From JAZSNL01 sp045536365 (GTDB lineage Bacteria; Bacillota_I; Bacilli_A; ML615J-28; CAG-313), in assembly GCA_045536365.1 (NCBI GenBank), contig JAZSNL010000022.1, positions 159,621 to 223,620 on the forward strand: DNA of 64,000 nucleotides, in the 5' to 3' direction. A model generated the notes under the pieces. That model was not told the origin of the DNA. It made no database searches and worked only from the letters and a program-made list of their open reading frames with translations. Made by a program: the position numbers and the translations under genes. This document shows positions 9,553 through 17,398 of the stretch, in pieces. Every line of letters starts with the position of its first letter. The first letter of the stretch is position 1.

Positions 9553-9597
9553 CTATAAATGTAGCAATAATTAAAAACTTAACTTTTAGTTAATATT

Positions 9598-9642
9598 AGT
9601 CAGTAAGTAGAATATAAAGACAGTATGCTTGCTGACTTTTTT
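9598..9642 (+). terminator. Terminator-like hairpin upstream of the antitoxin
   Basis: AGTCAGTAAG (9598-9607) pairs with CTTGCTGACT (9628-9637) with one G-T pair, around a 20-base loop and followed by a T-run. No gene upstream needs it, so it may end a small unrecognised RNA or read-through from the tRNA. The remaining bases up to the promoter at 9676 show nothing else. Confidence 0.5.
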
Positions 9643-9675
9643 AGTAAAAATTTTTTAAAAGTTAGTTAAAAAAAC

Positions 9676-9705
9676 TTGCATAATGTATATCAAATGTGAT
9701 ACAAT
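9676..9705 (+). promoter_or_regulatory. Promoter and possible operator of the antitoxin-Fic operon
   Basis: TTGCAT (9676-9681) and TACAAT (9700-9705) are 18 bases apart, and a TG gives an extended -10. An imperfect dyad with arms TGTAT/ATACA (9684-9703) covers the spacer and -10. This is where a ribbon-helix-helix antitoxin would be expected to repress its own operon. The operator role is inferred. Confidence 0.55.
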
Positions 9706-9725
9706 AATAGTGTGAGGTGTTTAAA

Positions 9726-10067
9726 ATGAATAAATCAATAAACAAAACTGAATTGATTCACATTAGAATAGAACCCGAGGTAAAAGTTCAGTCAGAAAAC
9801 ATTTTTAAAAGATTAGGTGTTAATACTTCTTATGCAGTATCAATGTTTTTAAATCAGGTTATATTAAGAGGAGGTTTTCCCTTTGAGATAGAACTACCTA
9901 AAAATAATAACGAAGAATACACTAATCTTGCCATGATCATAGAATCAACCGCTGGAAATGGAAAAGTAAGTGAAAAAAATAAAAATATTTTGAATTTATA
10001 TTCAAGTGGTCAAATTGATTATGAAACAGCTGTATTTGCGATAAAAAGGAACTTTATAAATGAGTAA
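9726..10067 (+). CDS. RelB/DinJ-like antitoxin with a VbhA-like C-terminal tail
   Basis: 113 residues from the ATG at 9726; a GTG 9 bases upstream sits inside the GAGGTG ribosome site and is not used. Residues 12-55 (HIRIEPEVK to FPFEIELP) have the RelB/DinJ ribbon-helix-helix pattern that binds DNA and dimerises. The C-terminal part, NILNLYSSGQIDYETAVFAI, resembles the VbhA family tail that covers the active site of class I Fic toxins. The expected inhibitory motif (S/T)xxxE(G/N) is not clear here; the aligned stretch reads ESTAGNG. The gene overlaps the Fic gene by 8 bases, so the two form a coupled toxin-antitoxin-like operon. The RelB part is well supported; the VbhA-like reading is an inference from pattern only. 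Confidence 0.75.
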   Translation: MNKSINKTELIHIRIEPEVKVQSENIFKRLGVNTSYAVSMFLNQVILRGGFPFEIELPKNNNEEYTNLAMIIESTAGNGKVSEKNKNILNLYSSGQIDYETAVFAIKRNFINE

Positions 10068-10764
10068 AGATCCATATTTTTATGATGATACAAACGTACT
10101 TAAGAATCTTGCAAATATTAAAGAACAACATAAATTGGATGATTATGAAACTACAATGGTTAATTTAGGCATAATCAAATTATTAAAATCAGATATCGAA
10201 ATAGTTAAAGTTAATGATATATTTTTGATACATAAAATTTTATTTGAAAATGTATATGAGTGGGCAGGAGAGAAAAGAGTAATAAATATTTTTAAAACTG
10301 AACCAATCCTAAATGGGTTATCAGTCACATATTCGGATTATAACAAAATCAATGATGATTTAGCTAAAATACAAAAAGATATTAATTCTACTGAGTGGAA
10401 AGTCTTATCAAAAAACGAAATGATTAATAAGATTGTTAAAATAATATCATCAATTTGGCAGGTTCATTCTTTTAGAGAAGGAAATACAAGGGTTGTTACT
10501 TTATTTTTATATTACTTCTTAAAAAAATTAGGGTTTAAGGTTAATAGGGAGTTTATTGACAAGCATGCGAAATATTTCAGAAATGCACTTGTGTTAGCTT
10601 CAATTGGTGAATATAGTGAATATAATCACCTAGAAGAAATATTAAAAGACTCGATTAGTTTTAAAATTGTTGATGATGAATTAAATATTAAATATCAAAC
10701 AATAAAGGGATACAATTTAGATAAATATGAATATAACTATCATTCATCAAAGAAGGATGATTAA
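10060..10764 (+). CDS. Fic domain protein, class I-type, toxin candidate
   Basis: 234 residues, nearly all Fic fold. The region from residue 53 (IFLIHKILFENVYEWAG) leads to the active-site loop HSFREGNTR at residues 136-144, which fits HxFx(D/E)GNxR with Thr at the usual Gly/Lys site. The catalytic His, the Glu and Gly-Asn that hold Mg-ATP, and the last Arg are all present. Fic enzymes transfer AMP from ATP to a hydroxyl of a target protein; in toxin-antitoxin pairs the target is often DNA gyrase or topoisomerase IV. No inhibitory helix motif is seen in the protein itself, consistent with an antitoxin supplied by the overlapping upstream gene. AAAAGGA precedes the ATG. The target is unknown. 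Confidence 0.85.
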   Translation: MSKDPYFYDDTNVLKNLANIKEQHKLDDYETTMVNLGIIKLLKSDIEIVKVNDIFLIHKILFENVYEWAGEKRVINIFKTEPILNGLSVTYSDYNKINDDLAKIQKDINSTEWKVLSKNEMINKIVKIISSIWQVHSFREGNTRVVTLFLYYFLKKLGFKVNREFIDKHAKYFRNALVLASIGEYSEYNHLEEILKDSISFKIVDDELNIKYQTIKGYNLDKYEYNYHSSKKDD

Positions 10765-10769
10765 ACAAG

Positions 10770-10861
10770 TGACTTATAGTCCACACACCATATGAAATGA
10801 TAGATATCGTAGTAGTTAGACATTAGAAAAGTGAACTATAGTTCACTTTATCTATAAGTCA
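10770..10861. repeat. Nested inverted repeats after the first Fic gene
   Basis: An outer 10-base inverted repeat, TGACTTATAG (10770-10779) and CTATAAGTCA (10852-10861), encloses a perfect 22-base palindrome built on AGTGAACTATAGTTCACT (10828-10849). A further near-palindrome ATGAATCATTGATTCAT follows at about 10866. There is no T-run after the palindrome, so it is not a standard terminator. It could be a protein-binding or recombination site or a folded RNA. Confidence 0.75.
10779..10822 (+). repeat. Fic-island 3' flank repeat, copy D1
   Basis: The sequence CACACACC followed by GATAGATATCGTAG and AGTTAG recurs at 12561-12606 after the second Fic gene. The 24-base core (10799-10822 against 12582-12605) has two differences. 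It starts about 15 bases after the first Fic stop codon. Confidence 0.75.
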
Positions 10862-10930
10862 TTAATATGAATCATTGATTCATAATGCTTGTTGTTCAAA
10901 TATAAGGTTTTAAGACCCATTTAAAAGATT

Positions 10931-10957
10931 TTGTTCCATATTTGGAGCAATTTTTTT
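10931..10957 (+). terminator. Terminator between the two Fic modules
   Basis: TTGTTCCA (10931-10938) pairs with TGGAGCAA (10943-10950), followed by seven T bases. It ends the antitoxin-Fic transcript. Confidence 0.7.
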
Positions 10958-11055
10958 ATTTTATAGAGATATTTGAGTTTTCGTTGATCTCATGGGATTT
11001 GAATGTAGGGTATTTTAAGAGAGTTGGAAAAGTAGTCGATTGATGGGATTTGAAC
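10951..11055 (+). repeat. Fic-island 5' flank repeat, copy B
   Basis: Counterpart of 9451-9552. Within this copy GGGATTTGAA occurs twice (near 10993 and 11045). From 11056 to the promoter at 11236 the sequence is AT-rich, and no gene or clear structure was recognised. Confidence 0.65.
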
Positions 11056-11235
11056 TAATTAATAATAAATAATTGAAGTATAAAAATTATTATTTATAAA
11101 ATCCAAATTTCTACTTTTTTTATCAAAAATATCCATAAAACGTTGTTATTCTTTCAAATAATATAAAATATGAATCTAATAAGCGCGATTATATTAATCG
11201 GATTCAAAAATCCACTAATTTGAACGCAATTATAC

Positions 11236-11264
11236 TTGACAAGCGGTTTTATAAATGATATAAT
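11236..11264 (+). promoter_or_regulatory. Consensus promoter of the second Fic gene
   Basis: TTGACA (11236-11241) and TATAAT (11259-11264) both match consensus exactly with 17-base spacing, and TGA before the -10 adds an extended -10. This is the strongest-looking promoter in the window. A GAGAGGTG ribosome site follows before the ATG at 11285. Confidence 0.85.
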
Positions 11265-11284
11265 AGTCTGAGAGAGGTGTTTTT

Positions 11285-12508
11285 ATGAGTTATAAATCAT
11301 TATATAAATTGTATGTTATGAATGATATTTCCACTTTTAATGATATCTATATAAAGAAATTTAATTCTAGTGCCACAATTAAGTTTGATTTATTAATTAA
11401 AGACAATCAATCTTTTTTTACTCATGATACCGAAATTATGTCAATCGCGGCTAAAATTAATACTCTTAACTATAGATTAAATGAAATATTTGAGAGTTTG
11501 CCTGACATTGCTAAGGATCAGTATATGAGAAAATCATTAATCGATGAAATACATTATACTAATCAAATTGAAGGTGTTATATCTACGCGTAAAGATATAA
11601 ACGATTTAATAACTGAAATTGAGAAAAAAACTACTACCCGCAATCGCTTGGAAGGTATTGTTAAAAAGTATCTAATGCTAACTAATGAAAAAATTAATTT
11701 TCTTGATTCAAAAGACATTAGAAAATTATATGATGAAATGTTATACAACGAAATAAAAAGTGAAGATGAGAAAAATTTACCTGATGGCGAAATATTCAGA
11801 AAAGATTTAGTACATGTTTATAAATCAGGAGAAAAAATTGTTCATAATGGATTAATGCCAGAATCTAAAATAATAGATTATATGAATAAAGCATTAAACA
11901 TATTAAACTCTGATTCCATTGATGTTTTAATTAGAATTTCAATATTTCATTATTTTTTAGGGTATATTCATCCATTCTACGATGGTAATGGTAGAATTAA
12001 TCGTTTCATTTCAAGTTATATCTTATCAAAGTATTTTAACAAAGTTGTAGGTTTTAGATTAAGTATGACAATTAAAGAAAATCTTTCACAATATTTAGAC
12101 GCATTTGAGCATACTAATGATGTAAGAAATAAAGGTGATGTGTCAACTTTTGTTTATGAATTTTTAGATATTATTTATAAATCATTCCAAAAAACAGAAT
12201 TATATGCACTTGAAAAAATGCAACAGTTCAATAAATATAAGAAAAAAATTGATAACGTATCAAAGCTATATGAATCGAATAAAAATAAAAAGGATATTAC
12301 TAATTTGTTACTTATATTAATTCAATGTAGTATTTTTGGCGATTTTGGATTAAATAAAACTAAACTTATTAAACTTTTAGAAAAAGGCAGTACCAAAATT
12401 TCAGAATATTTAGCTGTTTTGAAACAACTTAATTTGTGCTTAGATATACAAAGTGGAAAAAATCACTATTTTAAATGTAATTTAGAGGAATTAGATTTAT
12501 ATGAATAG
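11285..12508 (+). CDS. Class II Fic family protein with built-in inhibitory helix
   Basis: 407 residues. The N-terminal region holds TNQIEG at residues 92-97, matching the inhibitory motif (S/T)xxxE(G/N) that blocks ATP binding in class II Fic enzymes. The active-site loop HPFYDGNGRINR starts at His229 and is a complete HPFx(D/E)GNGR motif. The C-terminal 100 residues are predicted helical, with a possible winged-helix-like segment (TKLIKLLEKGSTKISEYLAVLK) that would bind DNA or sense a partner. The enzyme probably AMPylates proteins, perhaps itself, and is held inactive until a signal frees the active site. It has its own strong promoter and no antitoxin gene, consistent with self-inhibition. 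The target is not visible. Confidence 0.88.
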   Translation: MSYKSLYKLYVMNDISTFNDIYIKKFNSSATIKFDLLIKDNQSFFTHDTEIMSIAAKINTLNYRLNEIFESLPDIAKDQYMRKSLIDEIHYTNQIEGVISTRKDINDLITEIEKKTTTRNRLEGIVKKYLMLTNEKINFLDSKDIRKLYDEMLYNEIKSEDEKNLPDGEIFRKDLVHVYKSGEKIVHNGLMPESKIIDYMNKALNILNSDSIDVLIRISIFHYFLGYIHPFYDGNGRINRFISSYILSKYFNKVVGFRLSMTIKENLSQYLDAFEHTNDVRNKGDVSTFVYEFLDIIYKSFQKTELYALEKMQQFNKYKKKIDNVSKLYESNKNKKDITNLLLILIQCSIFGDFGLNKTKLIKLLEKGSTKISEYLAVLKQLNLCLDIQSGKNHYFKCNLEELDLYE

Positions 12509-12537
12509 ACTGGGAATTTTTATAATTCTCAGTCTTT
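12507..12537 (+). terminator. Terminator of the second Fic gene
   Basis: AGACTGGGAATT pairs with AATTCTCAGTCT (one G-T pair), directly at the stop codon, and is followed by TTTATATTT. Confidence 0.65.
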
Positions 12538-12560
12538 ATATTTATTATATAATACTTATC

Positions 12561-12606
12561 GTCACACACACCTATTAAAAAGATAGATATCGTAGCAGTT
12601 AGGCAG
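12561..12606 (+). repeat. Fic-island 3' flank repeat, copy D2
   Basis: Second copy of the CACACACC ... GATAGATATCGTAG ... AGTTAG element at 10779-10822. It lies 52 bases after the second Fic stop and just before the terminator at 12618. Confidence 0.75.
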
Positions 12607-12617
12607 TTTTGAAATTT

Positions 12618-12643
12618 ACAGGTCTTAAAAAGACCTGTTTTTT
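12618..12643 (+). terminator. Terminator at the end of the Fic island
   Basis: ACAGGTCTT/AAGACCTGT with a three-base loop and a T-run. The text resembles the tRNA-Lys terminator at 9426, which suggests the island boundary. Confidence 0.7.
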
Positions 12644-12703
12644 ATTGATTTTCAAACTTCTCCTATAAAGAGACAAAGTTCTAGTGCATTCTTCTTCTAT
12701 TAA

Positions 12704-12712
12704 TGTTATAAT
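12704..12712 (+). promoter_or_regulatory. Extended -10 promoter of the small lipoprotein gene
   Basis: TGTTATAAT is an extended -10 element; the -35 position (GTGCAT at 12684) is weak. The start codon is 28 bases downstream after AGGAGG. Confidence 0.5.
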
Positions 12713-12740
12713 TATAGTGTAATTCAAAAGGAGGATTCTT

Positions 12741-13295
12741 ATGAAAAAAATTATTTCTTTATGTTTAATACTAATATTTTCTATATCCTTAACTAGCTGT
12801 AATAAAACTGATCAGTTTTTTACTGAACAACAACTAAATAAATATTATTTAAGCGGATTAACTGCTCCTGAAAACTCGTCTAATTATTATAATAAGAGTA
12901 ATAATTTAATGTTAACTTGTTATATGAATGTTAATAATGATGATGATGTAAGAAATTTTGTTGAAAATTTATTACAAAAATTAGATAATAATGACTTATA
13001 TGAGTTTTATGGTTATACTAAAAATGATGATACGTATAAAAAACACCGAAACATTTATTTATCAAAATCGATTGATGATTATTTAGTAAATAGTTATAAT
13101 TATTCTTCTAACAGTGTTTCATTTAATAGTTATGATATTTATTTTCAATCAAAAGAAAATAAAAAAAGAATTATTAATGTAACAATTACTTCTTATACTG
13201 AACAACAAACTAATTATTTACGAGGTTATAATTTGTACATAAGTATTATAGAAAGAAATGCTGCTAATTATTTTATTATCAATATTAACGAATAA
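12741..13295 (+). CDS. Small lipoprotein of unknown function
   Basis: 184 residues. The signal peptide MKKIISLCLILIFSISL ends at the lipobox LTSC (Cys20). The mature part is polar, rich in Asn, Tyr and Ser, and contains VRNFVENLLQKLDNNDLYEF-like helical text followed by strands; I recognise no family. It has its own promoter and terminator and faces the channel-like gene on the other strand. It is probably anchored on the outer face of the membrane. No function can be given. Confidence 0.75.
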   Translation: MKKIISLCLILIFSISLTSCNKTDQFFTEQQLNKYYLSGLTAPENSSNYYNKSNNLMLTCYMNVNNDDDVRNFVENLLQKLDNNDLYEFYGYTKNDDTYKKHRNIYLSKSIDDYLVNSYNYSSNSVSFNSYDIYFQSKENKKRIINVTITSYTEQQTNYLRGYNLYISIIERNAANYFIININE

Positions 13296-13330
13296 AAAAG
13301 GTCTTCATACAAAAGTATGAAGACTTTTCT
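13296..13330. terminator. Bidirectional terminator
   Basis: GTCTTCATAC (13301-13310) and GTATGAAGAC (13315-13324) form a perfect 10-base stem with AAAA loop, flanked by A- and T-runs, between convergent genes. Confidence 0.85.
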
Positions 13331-13336
13331 TATAAC

Positions 13337-15160
13337 TTATTCTTCCGAGGGACAAGTCATGATGAATAATTCAGTATTTTCATCAATGACTATCCTTTCT
13401 TCTTTATCTATGTCATTACATAAGTAATAAGCATCTGAATTATCTTTCTTATTTCTTATTGCAAACAACATCATTGTTTGATTTGAAGAATAATAGAATG
13501 ATTGAATCAATTCCGCTTTAGAATTAAATACAAGCGGTTTAGAAATATCTAATAATTCAGCACTATCATAAATCTCTACGTCAACACTTCCATCATTTTC
13601 ATCAGTATCAGGAGTGATAACATCTTGATAGAATTTAACTGCATTTTCATGTGTTAATAATTGAATCATATAAAGAGATATAATTTTATTGGTAACAATA
13701 ACTTTAGTAATACCTAAGTTATTCAAACTTTGAATATTATTAGGATTTGAAATCTCAATACTAATTTCTACATCTTCGTCTAATTTATGTGATAATTTAA
13801 GTGAAAGAAGGGTCATATAAATATTAGAATCTTGTTCTGCTGCTTCTAATTTTTTATCACTTAATAATAATAACTTACGTTTTCCTTGTGTATTGTTAAT
13901 ATCACTTACTATTTTAGATAAATCATCCGAAAAACGATAAGTTTTAATATTTATTTTATTTTTAGAATTTTCTTCGTATTCTTTAAATTCTTGAACTAAG
14001 AATTTTAATCCTTGATTTTCACCAATGATAAAAACAGTAAAAGATTTATCTAATATTGATCTTCTAAATGGAATTTTACGATCAATAACTTTTCTTTCTT
14101 GACGTTTATGGTTACATGTAGAATCCTCACCTAATACATATAAGTGATCTGCTTCTTTTTGACCATTTTCATCTATTTCATTATCGTCGTCATAGTTTGC
14201 CATAGGAATACAGTTATCATACCATTCTAAAGCTTCTGATAATCTCATCGGTTCAATATCGTAAAACTCAACTCCGTCATATCCTAATAATTCATGGAAC
14301 ACATAAAAATATTGTTGATTAATAATTGATTTACCAACGATATGGCCTGTAACAACATTACTTGAGAAAACAGACACTTGATTTGAAGATATTGAAGAGT
14401 CTTTAAATAATGCTTCTATTTTTTCTTTCATTTGTTGCGTTGTTACTTCAACAACTATATTAGTATTTTGAACTAAATGAATTATTGACATTAATAGTTT
14501 AAATGTATTTAAATCAGCTGCATTTTCTTCATTTTCATTATCTTGGACTAATAAAATACCAATTGATTTTGCGTCGGCAATTGAAACATCAGTTAAGTGT
14601 TTTGCGTTACCCGGTTCACCATTTTTAATAATAATATTAATATCTTTAATTTTACGATTATTTAATGTGAATAAGTTTTGGATTTCACTATCTATTTCAT
14701 CACGATCTTTATCTGATAAAATAACAACCGTTTTTTTACCATCCATAAATGACATATCATAAATAATATTTGCACCTAGTGATGACCAACCTAATAGTAC
14801 ATAGTGATTTTTTAATTTTAATGTTCCACGATGGTTCATTGCTTTATCAAATAAATTTTCAAGTACATTTGTCATAAAACCAATTAACGCACCAGAAAAA
14901 ATTACCATTTGTAATAATATCATAATTGATTTTAAAACTAATTCGATTACATCTTTTGTTTCATAAATTCCATCCGCAGCCAATGTCAATATAAAACATG
15001 TTTTTAGTTCATTAATAAAAGATTCACCAGAAGTTAAAGAAAGAATTCCAGTAAATAAAAATATTATAGCTATATTAGCCAAAATTAAACCTACCGCAAG
15101 ACTTAAATGCGGATGTAAATACCAAAATACTCTACCATTTGATTTTTTTCTTTGTTTCAT
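13337..15160 (-). CDS. CASTOR/POLLUX-like ion channel
   Basis: 607 residues. Two membrane helices (about 20-42 and 73-98) flank a short segment LAADGIYET that could be the pore loop. From residue 117 a Rossmann-type domain starts (NHYVLLGWSSLGANII), and a second similar unit starts near residue 370 (FTVFIIGENQGLKFLVQEF). This layout is that of the CASTOR/POLLUX/DMI1 family, RCK-gated cation channels first known from plants and also found in many bacteria. In plants they pass Ca2+ or K+; the bacterial function is little studied. The gene is monocistronic. Ion choice and ligand are not visible. Confidence 0.75.
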   Translation of the reverse strand: MKQRKKSNGRVFWYLHPHLSLAVGLILANIAIIFLFTGILSLTSGESFINELKTCFILTLAADGIYETKDVIELVLKSIMILLQMVIFSGALIGFMTNVLENLFDKAMNHRGTLKLKNHYVLLGWSSLGANIIYDMSFMDGKKTVVILSDKDRDEIDSEIQNLFTLNNRKIKDINIIIKNGEPGNAKHLTDVSIADAKSIGILLVQDNENEENAADLNTFKLLMSIIHLVQNTNIVVEVTTQQMKEKIEALFKDSSISSNQVSVFSSNVVTGHIVGKSIINQQYFYVFHELLGYDGVEFYDIEPMRLSEALEWYDNCIPMANYDDDNEIDENGQKEADHLYVLGEDSTCNHKRQERKVIDRKIPFRRSILDKSFTVFIIGENQGLKFLVQEFKEYEENSKNKINIKTYRFSDDLSKIVSDINNTQGKRKLLLLSDKKLEAAEQDSNIYMTLLSLKLSHKLDEDVEISIEISNPNNIQSLNNLGITKVIVTNKIISLYMIQLLTHENAVKFYQDVITPDTDENDGSVDVEIYDSAELLDISKPLVFNSKAELIQSFYYSSNQTMMLFAIRNKKDNSDAYYLCNDIDKEERIVIDENTELFIMTCPSEE

Positions 15161-15253
15161 ATTATTCTCCTTAAAATTATGTCTAAATTATATCGTATTT
15201 TGTCGATTTTAACAAGTAATGTAAAAATTATTTGCTTTTTTATTTTATTTTTC

Positions 15254-15784
15254 TTAATGATTATTTCCTAATAATAATTCATATGCTTCTCGGTTATTAT
15301 CAACAGAATCATTAATTAATAATTTTATTTTTCCAATATTTTTAAAATTAAATGATTCTAATAATTTACGCATTTTAATATTTTCTATCTTTGTATCTGT
15401 TCTTATTGTATAAATATTTTGATCTTTTGTATATTGAATTGAATGTTTAATTAATTCTTTTGCAATACCAGTATGATAATATTCTTTTTTCACAGCTAAA
15501 CGGTGAATTACTGTATAAGGATCATCATTTGACCAAGATCCGTTATATACTTTTAAATAAGCTTCTTCTTTTTCTTTGCTAATTGTAATGCAACCTTTAA
15601 TAATATTATTTTCTTCATATATGAACAGTTGATTTAATGATATATCATATATTATTTCTTGTTCATTTGGATATCCATTTGAATCTTGCCACTGATCTGA
15701 TCCAGCTTCTTTTAGTAATTTTTTAGCATCTAAGAATATTAAATTTATTTGATTAACATCTTTTTCTTCTGCAAGTCTTATCAT
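15254..15784 (-). CDS. GNAT family N-acetyltransferase
   Basis: 176 residues from the ATG at 15784; a GTG six bases upstream is too near the GAAGGTG ribosome site. The fold markers are IRLAEEKDVNQI at the start, a core strand GCITISKE, VIHRLAVKKEYYHTGIAKEL (acetyl-CoA pyrophosphate loop, with YHTGIA in place of Q/RxxGxG/A) near residues 110-130, and IRTDTKIENIKMRKLLESFNF at the end. It transfers an acetyl group from acetyl-CoA to an amine; the substrate is unknown. It stands alone. Confidence 0.85.
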   Translation of the reverse strand: MIRLAEEKDVNQINLIFLDAKKLLKEAGSDQWQDSNGYPNEQEIIYDISLNQLFIYEENNIIKGCITISKEKEEAYLKVYNGSWSNDDPYTVIHRLAVKKEYYHTGIAKELIKHSIQYTKDQNIYTIRTDTKIENIKMRKLLESFNFKNIGKIKLLINDSVDNNREAYELLLGNNH

Positions 15785-15861
15785 TTTCACACCTTCTTTG
15801 CAAATATTATATCATATTTTTATTTTTTAAAGCAATTCGATTTAATTTTACATTTAAACTA

Positions 15862-15870
15862 TGTTATAAT
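15862..15870 (+). promoter_or_regulatory. Extended -10 promoter of the M18 aminopeptidase
   Basis: TGTTATAAT ends 32 bases before the start codon. No good -35 box sits at the right distance. Confidence 0.5.
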
Positions 15871-15902
15871 TATTCTATCATTATAGTAAAAGGAGATTCA
15901 AG

Positions 15903-17270
15903 ATGTACGCAAAAAATGCATGGAAAAAATATTCTAATGAACAATTAGAAGAATTAATGAAATTTAATGAAGATTATAAAGAGTTTTTAACTGCTTCTAA
16001 AACAGAAAGAGAATGTGTTAAAGCTTCTATTAAACTTGCAGAAGCAAATGGATTTAAAGAATTATCAACTTTTAAATCTTTAAAAAAAGGTGATAAAGTT
16101 TATGTTACTAATAAAGGCAAAAACTTTGCTGCTTTCGTTATCGGTGAAAAGCCAATTGAAGCTGGTTTAAGAGTTTTAGGTGCTCATATTGATTCACCTA
16201 GACTTGATGTTAAACAAAATCCTTTATATGAAAGTCAAGGTTTTGCATTATTAGATACACACTATTATGGTGGGATTAAAAAATATCAATGGGTAACTAT
16301 TCCTCTTGCAATATACGGTGTTGTATGTAAAAAAGATGGTTCTATTGTTGATATTCAAATAGGTGATGATGAAAATGATCCAGTTGTTGGTATTAGTGAT
16401 TTATTAATTCACTTATCTGGTGATCAATTACAAAAACCAGCTGCAAAAGTTATTGAAGGTGAAGCTTTAGATGTAACTTTAGGTAGTATGCCTTTACAAG
16501 GTGAAGAAAGAAATAGTGTAAAAGCTAATATTTTAAAATTATTAAACGATAAATACGGTATTGAGGAAGAAGATTTCTTAAGTGCTGAACTTGAAATTGT
16601 TCCTGCTGGTAAAACCAGAGACTATGGTCTAGATCGTAGTATGGTTGCTGGTTATGGACATGATGATAGAGTATGTGCTTATACTTCTTTAAGAGCTGTT
16701 TTAGATACTCCAGCTTGTGAATACACTACTTGTGCTATTTTAGTTGATAAGGAAGAAGTTGGATCTATTGGTGCAACAGGTGCACAATCAATGTTCTTTG
16801 AAAACGTAATTGCTGAATTAATTAATTTAACTGATGAATATTCAGGATTAAAAGTGCGTCATGCATTAGAAAATACTAAGATGTTATCAAGTGATGTATC
16901 TGCCGGATTTGATCCTTTATTCCCTGGTGTTAATGAATCTAAAAACTCTGCTTATTTAGGAAACGGTATTTGTTTCAATAAATATACAGGTTCTAGAGGC
17001 AAGAGTGGATGTAATGATGCAATGCCTGAATATTTTGCAGAAATAAGAAAAGTAATGGATGAAAATGATATTAATTTCCAAACTGCAGAAATTGGTCGTG
17101 TTGACCAAGGTGGAGGCGGTACTATCGCTTATATTTTAGGTAACTATAATATGAATGTTATTGATGCTGGTATTGCAGTATTAAATATGCATTCTCCAAT
17201 GGAAATTGTATCAAAAGCGGACGTTTTTGAAGGTTATAAAGCTTATAAGGCGTTCATTTCTAAACTATAA
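15903..17270 (+). CDS. M18 family aminopeptidase
   Basis: 455 residues, normal for the M18 (aspartyl aminopeptidase) family. Metal and catalytic motifs are in order: GAHIDSPRLDVK (His and Asp), DKEEVGSIGATGAQS (catalytic and metal Glu), SSDVSAGFDP (Asp) and a C-terminal MHSPMEI (metal His). These are cytoplasmic, two-zinc, dodecameric enzymes that cut acidic or other N-terminal residues from peptides, supporting amino-acid salvage. AAAGGAG precedes the ATG. It is flanked by a promoter and a strong terminator, so it is a single-gene unit. Confidence 0.93.
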   Translation: MYAKNAWKKYSNEQLEELMKFNEDYKEFLTASKTERECVKASIKLAEANGFKELSTFKSLKKGDKVYVTNKGKNFAAFVIGEKPIEAGLRVLGAHIDSPRLDVKQNPLYESQGFALLDTHYYGGIKKYQWVTIPLAIYGVVCKKDGSIVDIQIGDDENDPVVGISDLLIHLSGDQLQKPAAKVIEGEALDVTLGSMPLQGEERNSVKANILKLLNDKYGIEEEDFLSAELEIVPAGKTRDYGLDRSMVAGYGHDDRVCAYTSLRAVLDTPACEYTTCAILVDKEEVGSIGATGAQSMFFENVIAELINLTDEYSGLKVRHALENTKMLSSDVSAGFDPLFPGVNESKNSAYLGNGICFNKYTGSRGKSGCNDAMPEYFAEIRKVMDENDINFQTAEIGRVDQGGGGTIAYILGNYNMNVIDAGIAVLNMHSPMEIVSKADVFEGYKAYKAFISKL

Positions 17271-17273
17271 TTA

Positions 17274-17298
17274 GACCGATTTAATCGGTCTTTTTTTT
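17274..17298 (+). terminator. Terminator of the M18 gene
   Basis: GACCGATT/AATCGGTC followed by eight T bases. Confidence 0.9.
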
Positions 17299-17357
17299 AT
17301 TTTCATTACATTTGTAATTTTTGGTTTATTTAGTTTGATATTCTAACAATAAATGAC

Positions 17358-17386
17358 TTGCAAAAATCTAAGTAATTTGGTATAAT
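17358..17386 (+). promoter_or_regulatory. Promoter of the hydrogenase operon
   Basis: TTGCAA (17358-17363) and TATAAT (17381-17386) with 17-base spacing, 63 bases before the first gene. Confidence 0.75.
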
Positions 17387-17398
17387 ATGTACTGAGCG

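Noticed and set aside
9335..12650. Classic tRNA-integrated genomic island with attL/attR
   Set aside because: I searched for a second copy of the tRNA-Lys 3' end (GGTTCGAATCCCTGAGGG) downstream and found none, and no integrase is present. Only looser flank repeats remain.
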